In this document: positions 61,277 to 64,000 of the stretch, one piece after another
Position numbering within the stretch: position 1 is the stretch's first letter
How the letters are laid out: each line of letters opens with the position of its first letter
Source: Streptomyces tirandamycinicus
GTDB lineage: Bacteria; Actinomycetota; Actinomycetes; Streptomycetales; Streptomycetaceae
Reading direction: 5' to 3'
DNA length: 64,000 nt
Assembly: GCF_003097515.1 (NCBI RefSeq)
Contig: NZ_CP029188.1
Location: forward strand, 1,302,001 to 1,366,000
Made by a program: the position numbers and the translations under genes
The notes under the pieces: model-generated
The model's input: only the letters and a program-made list of their open reading frames with translations
Database searches by the model: none
Told to the model about the DNA's origin: nothing

Positions 61277-62488
61277 GTGACTGCTTCGCACCCCTCCCCC
61301 ACACCGAACGTCCGGCGCACCCTCCTCGCTCTCGCCGTGGTGTTCGTGCTGCTCGCGACCACCGGATGGACCGCCGTGCGGCAGCAGAACGGCCCCGTCG
61401 AAACCCGGGCGGCAGCGCTGACCGCGTGGAAGCAGGCCGTCATCGGGCACCGCGCGCTGCCGGACCCGGAGTCGCCCCCCGGTGTGCTGGCCCGGTTCTT
61501 CTCCTCCCTCGAAGCCGGGCAGGCGGCCTCCCTGGCGGACCGGCATCCGCTCGTCGTGGGCAATCTCAACGGCGCGCCGGTGACACTGCGCTACCGCGCC
61601 AACCGGATCGCGCTCGCCCAGGAGCGTCAGGTGGAGCAGTGGCGGGCGAGCGACGGGAGGCTCTCCGCCGCCGGGCGCGGCGAGGCGAGCCGGCGCGTGC
61701 ACCGGTACGAGTCACTGCTGCGGCCCGGGCGCCAGATCCTCGCCTTCGACCCGACCGGGAAGGGCCGGGTCGCCGAGGTGTTCGGCGACCTCGACCGGGC
61801 CCGGCGCGTGTCCGTGATCGTCCCCGGCGTCGACACCGACGTCCTGACCTTCGAGCGGAGCAAGCGCAGGTACTCCGCCCCGGTGGGCATGGCCCAGTCG
61901 CTGTACACGGCGGAGCGCGCCGCCGCCCCTGCCGTGCGTACGGCCGTGATCGCCTGGGCCGACTACACCTCGCCCTCGGGTGTCGGGCTCGACGCCTCCA
62001 CCGGACGGCTCGCCGCCGGCGGCGCGGACCGCCTGGTCGCCCTGACGGGGGCACTGCCCGGCCGGTCCGAGGTGTCGCTCTTCTGCCACAGCTACGGCTC
62101 GGTGGTCTGCGGCGTCGCCGCGCGCGAACTGCCCCGGCGGGTCCGCGACATGGCGGTCGCCGGCAGTCCGGGCATGCGCGCGGAGAACGCCGCCGGGCTG
62201 GGCACGGACGCGCGCGTGTGGGCGATGCGGGACGCCGGCGACTGGATCAAGGACGTCCCGTACCTGAAGGTCGGCGGGCTCGGCCACGGCGCCGACCCGG
62301 TGGCCCCGGGCTTCGGTGCGCGGGTGCTGTCGGCGGCGGGAGCCCTCGGCCACACCGGGTACTTCGAGCCGGGTACGGAGAGCCTCAGCAACTTCGCCGA
62401 GATAGGGGTCGGTTCGTACCGGACGGTCAGCTGCGAGGACGGCAACTCCGGGTGCCGCAGGGGAATTTACGGTGCGGAAGTGTCCTGA
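61277..62488 (+). CDS. Membrane-anchored alpha/beta hydrolase (DUF1023-like)
   Basis: A protein of 403 aa. One N-terminal helix (TLLALAVVFVLLATTGWTAV). The hydrolase domain begins VSVIVPGVDTDVLTFERSKR. The nucleophile elbow is SLFCHSYGSVVCGVAA, with Ser in HSYGS. The acid and base are not certain; His in GALGHTGYF is a candidate. This is the DUF1023 group common in Streptomyces. The substrate is unknown. A short tandem repeat CTCACGGTCGCC lies upstream near 61210 and 61230. Confidence 0.82.
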   Translation: MTASHPSPTPNVRRTLLALAVVFVLLATTGWTAVRQQNGPVETRAAALTAWKQAVIGHRALPDPESPPGVLARFFSSLEAGQAASLADRHPLVVGNLNGAPVTLRYRANRIALAQERQVEQWRASDGRLSAAGRGEASRRVHRYESLLRPGRQILAFDPTGKGRVAEVFGDLDRARRVSVIVPGVDTDVLTFERSKRRYSAPVGMAQSLYTAERAAAPAVRTAVIAWADYTSPSGVGLDASTGRLAAGGADRLVALTGALPGRSEVSLFCHSYGSVVCGVAARELPRRVRDMAVAGSPGMRAENAAGLGTDARVWAMRDAGDWIKDVPYLKVGGLGHGADPVAPGFGARVLSAAGALGHTGYFEPGTESLSNFAEIGVGSYRTVSCEDGNSGCRRGIYGAEVS

Positions 62489-62574
62489 CGCGCGTAGATC
62501 ACTGTGGCGAGGTGCATATGACCGTCCTGTTCACGGGGGCGACGCGCGGGCGCACGCCGCATACGATGAGGCGC

Positions 62575-63444
62575 ATGGGTGATGTGCTGGCCGGAATACA
62601 TGCCACCTGGGAGTTCGAACCGGACTCCGTGCTCATCCGCTTCACTCGGGGGAACCGCGGTACGCCGAAGCTGTTCCAGGTGCTGGACGAACGGCGCATC
62701 CCCCTCGAAGCGCTCGAGTCGGTGACCGTCTGCCCGGGGAAACGCGGCACCGTGGTGCTCCACGCGGTGCCGAGAGCGGGCGCCGATCCGCTGATGGACG
62801 CGGCGGCGGGACAGCTGAAGGAAGCCGCGGACCCGTACCGGCTGGTGCTGCCCGCGGAGCGCGGGACACTCGCCGAGTACTACGCCGACGAACTGCGCGC
62901 CGTGCTGCCGGGTCCGGCCACCGGACCCGCGGCCCGCTGCCTGGTCCCCTCCGTCGGTGCGCCGCTGCGGTTCAAGGCGTACGACGGCAAGGCCGTGTTC
63001 GACGGGGAGAAGGTGTCCTTCCGCTGGTCCTGGACCGGTGCCTCGTCCGCGAAGTGGAAGGCCGGCGACCAGAGTTACACCGTCTCCGAGCTGGCCGGGG
63101 TCGAGTGGCGCTCCCCCGAGGCCCTCGACGGCCATCTGCGCCTGCTGTTCCGCGGCGGCGCCCCGGGCGGGGCCGGGGAACGGCCGGCGCAGGCCGACCA
63201 GGACCCGGCGGCGGTCGTCTTCGGCCTCGGCTACGGACCGGTGCACGAGTCGCTGCCGTTCGCGGCGGCGGTCCTGGAGGCGGCCCGCGAGGCCGCGCCC
63301 GCGCTGCCGGCCGCGGCGGCGCCCCCGCGCGACCCGGCAGGCGTCGCGGAGCGGATACGCCACCTCGGCGAGCTGCACAGCGCGGGGCTGGTCACGGACG
63401 AGGAGTTCCGCAACAAGAAGGCCGAGCTCCTCGCGGAGTTGTAG
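62575..63444 (+). CDS. DUF4429 / SHOCT domain protein
   Basis: A protein of 289 aa beginning MGDVLAGIHATWEFEPDSVL. Two tandem copies of a PH-like DUF4429 domain are visible: one opens with the text above and the second with LRFKAYDGKAVFDGEKVSFR. A C-terminal SHOCT motif closes the protein: RIRHLGELHSAGLVTDEEFR, then NKKAELL. The SHOCT helix pair suggests an oligomerising role. Function unknown. Start chosen by the family N-terminus. Confidence 0.82.
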   Translation: MGDVLAGIHATWEFEPDSVLIRFTRGNRGTPKLFQVLDERRIPLEALESVTVCPGKRGTVVLHAVPRAGADPLMDAAAGQLKEAADPYRLVLPAERGTLAEYYADELRAVLPGPATGPAARCLVPSVGAPLRFKAYDGKAVFDGEKVSFRWSWTGASSAKWKAGDQSYTVSELAGVEWRSPEALDGHLRLLFRGGAPGGAGERPAQADQDPAAVVFGLGYGPVHESLPFAAAVLEAAREAAPALPAAAAPPRDPAGVAERIRHLGELHSAGLVTDEEFRNKKAELLAEL

Positions 63445-63503
63445 GGGTTGCCGCGGTCGCAGAGGTTCCCGCAGTCGTGGACGTCCCGGGGGCCGGGCGA
63501 ACC

Positions 63504-63539
63504 GTGCGGGGCGCCACACCCGGGCGCAGCGCCCCGCAC
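63504..63539. terminator. Bidirectional terminator hairpin
   Basis: GTGCGGGGCGC and GCGCCCCGCAC form an 11-base-pair stem with a 14-base loop between two convergent genes. Confidence 0.65.
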
Positions 63540-63618
63540 GGACGGGCGTCCCGCACGGACGGGCGCCCCCGGGGACACCGCGCCCGAGGGCTCCTGGTGC
63601 GGGCTTCCGGTGCGGGCG

Positions 63619-64000
63619 CTACTCGCGGGAGTCCGACGTCGAGGACATGTCCGGGTACCTGTCTCCCACCACCTGCCCCGCGATCGGCTCCAGCAGGGCC
63701 AGTTCGTCCTGCGTGAGCGTGATCCGGGTGGCCGCGACGTTCTCCTCCAGGCGGCCGCGGCTGCGGGTGCCCGGGATCGGGACGACCGGCAGACCGTGGA
63801 CCTCGGCCCGCTGCTGGACCCAGGCGAGGGCGATCTGCGCCAGTGTCGCACCGTGGGCGGCGGCGATCTTGCGGACGGGCTCCAGCAGTGCCGCGTTCGC
63901 CGCGGCGGCGTCGCCGGTGAAGCGCACCTGGTGGCGCCGGAAGTCGTTCTCGGGAAGTTCCGCCGCGTCCGCGAACGCGCCGGTGAGGAAGCCCCGGCCG
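63619..64000 (-). CDS. Aldo/keto reductase, C-terminal part
   Basis: The frame is open to the window end, so the N-terminus with the catalytic Tyr is outside. Visible text: FLTGAFADAAELPENDFRRH, QIALAWVQQR and VVPIPGTRSRGRLEENVAAT. This is the cofactor-binding C-terminal region (PIPGTR, then RLEEN) of the AKR family that binds NADPH. It ends DELALLEPIAGQVVGDRYPD. Confidence 0.88.
   Translation of the reverse strand, partial: GRGFLTGAFADAAELPENDFRRHQVRFTGDAAAANAALLEPVRKIAAAHGATLAQIALAWVQQRAEVHGLPVVPIPGTRSRGRLEENVAATRITLTQDELALLEPIAGQVVGDRYPDMSSTSDSRE

Noticed and set aside
1..64000. Secondary-metabolite gene cluster
   Set aside because: No PKS, NRPS, terpene cyclase or RiPP core genes were seen. 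The accessory content is the AICE and the ter cluster.

Overview
The window is high-GC actinobacterial chromosome, most likely Streptomyces. The evidence is GTG starts throughout, dense GC codon use, and lineage-typical families: SCO2400-like zinc-ribbon protein, DUF2277, DUF3052, DUF4383, homodimeric AceE, many TerD paralogues and an actinomycete integrative element. No searches were run. Assignments rest on reading motifs and gene order.

Left chromosomal arm (1-16307): the C-terminal part of an FAD/NAD(P)-binding protein, DoxX, a secreted Cu/Zn-SOD-like protein with a His-rich linker, a DedA-family protein, a phosphatase of the CX5R type, a HicB-like HTH protein and an SCO2400-like protein. 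These are followed by an RsbQ / RsbP-like / STAS operon, which looks like an energy-stress partner-switching module. A worn stretch then holds a tRNA-Ile-like fragment and a frameshifted, truncated IS256-type transposase.

Integrated element (16308-41696, about 25.4 kb): a 44-bp direct repeat, identical to the 3' part of tRNA-Val(TAC), bounds an actinomycete integrative and conjugative element (AICE). Int and Xis abut the intact tRNA at the right end. Leftward lie an iteron-like cluster, an AAA+ helicase-like ATPase, a prim-pol replication protein, small AICE proteins, an FtsK/TraB-type translocase, an SpdB-like DUF2637 protein, and a GntR / HD / Nudix / XRE-PLD control and exclusion block. 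Nearly half of the element (16487-28386) is a complete type I-E CRISPR-Cas system. It comprises cas3, cse1, cse2, cas7, cas5, cas6e, cas1 and cas2, flanked by two outward-facing arrays with 19 and 22 repeats plus a degenerate one. The two arrays share a conserved leader block. The block of array 2 overlaps the end of cas2. Adaptive immunity therefore appears to travel on a self-excising conjugative element that also carries a Pif-like Nudix immunity factor. This is the most notable system in the window.

Right chromosomal arm (41697-64000): tRNA-Val, a coiled-coil membrane protein, DUF4383 and FmdB proteins, and a ter-type stress cluster. The ter cluster has a HAD hydrolase, a PRTase-TRSP-StiP fusion, an HpcH/HpaI-like lyase, three TerD proteins, a TerA-like protein and a TerC/DUF475 protein. 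Then come an AhpE-type peroxiredoxin, DUF3052, aceE, a K+-channel-like protein, two small secreted proteins, an alpha/beta hydrolase, a DUF4429/SHOCT protein and a partial aldo/keto reductase. Several perfect GC hairpins mark terminators in this arm.
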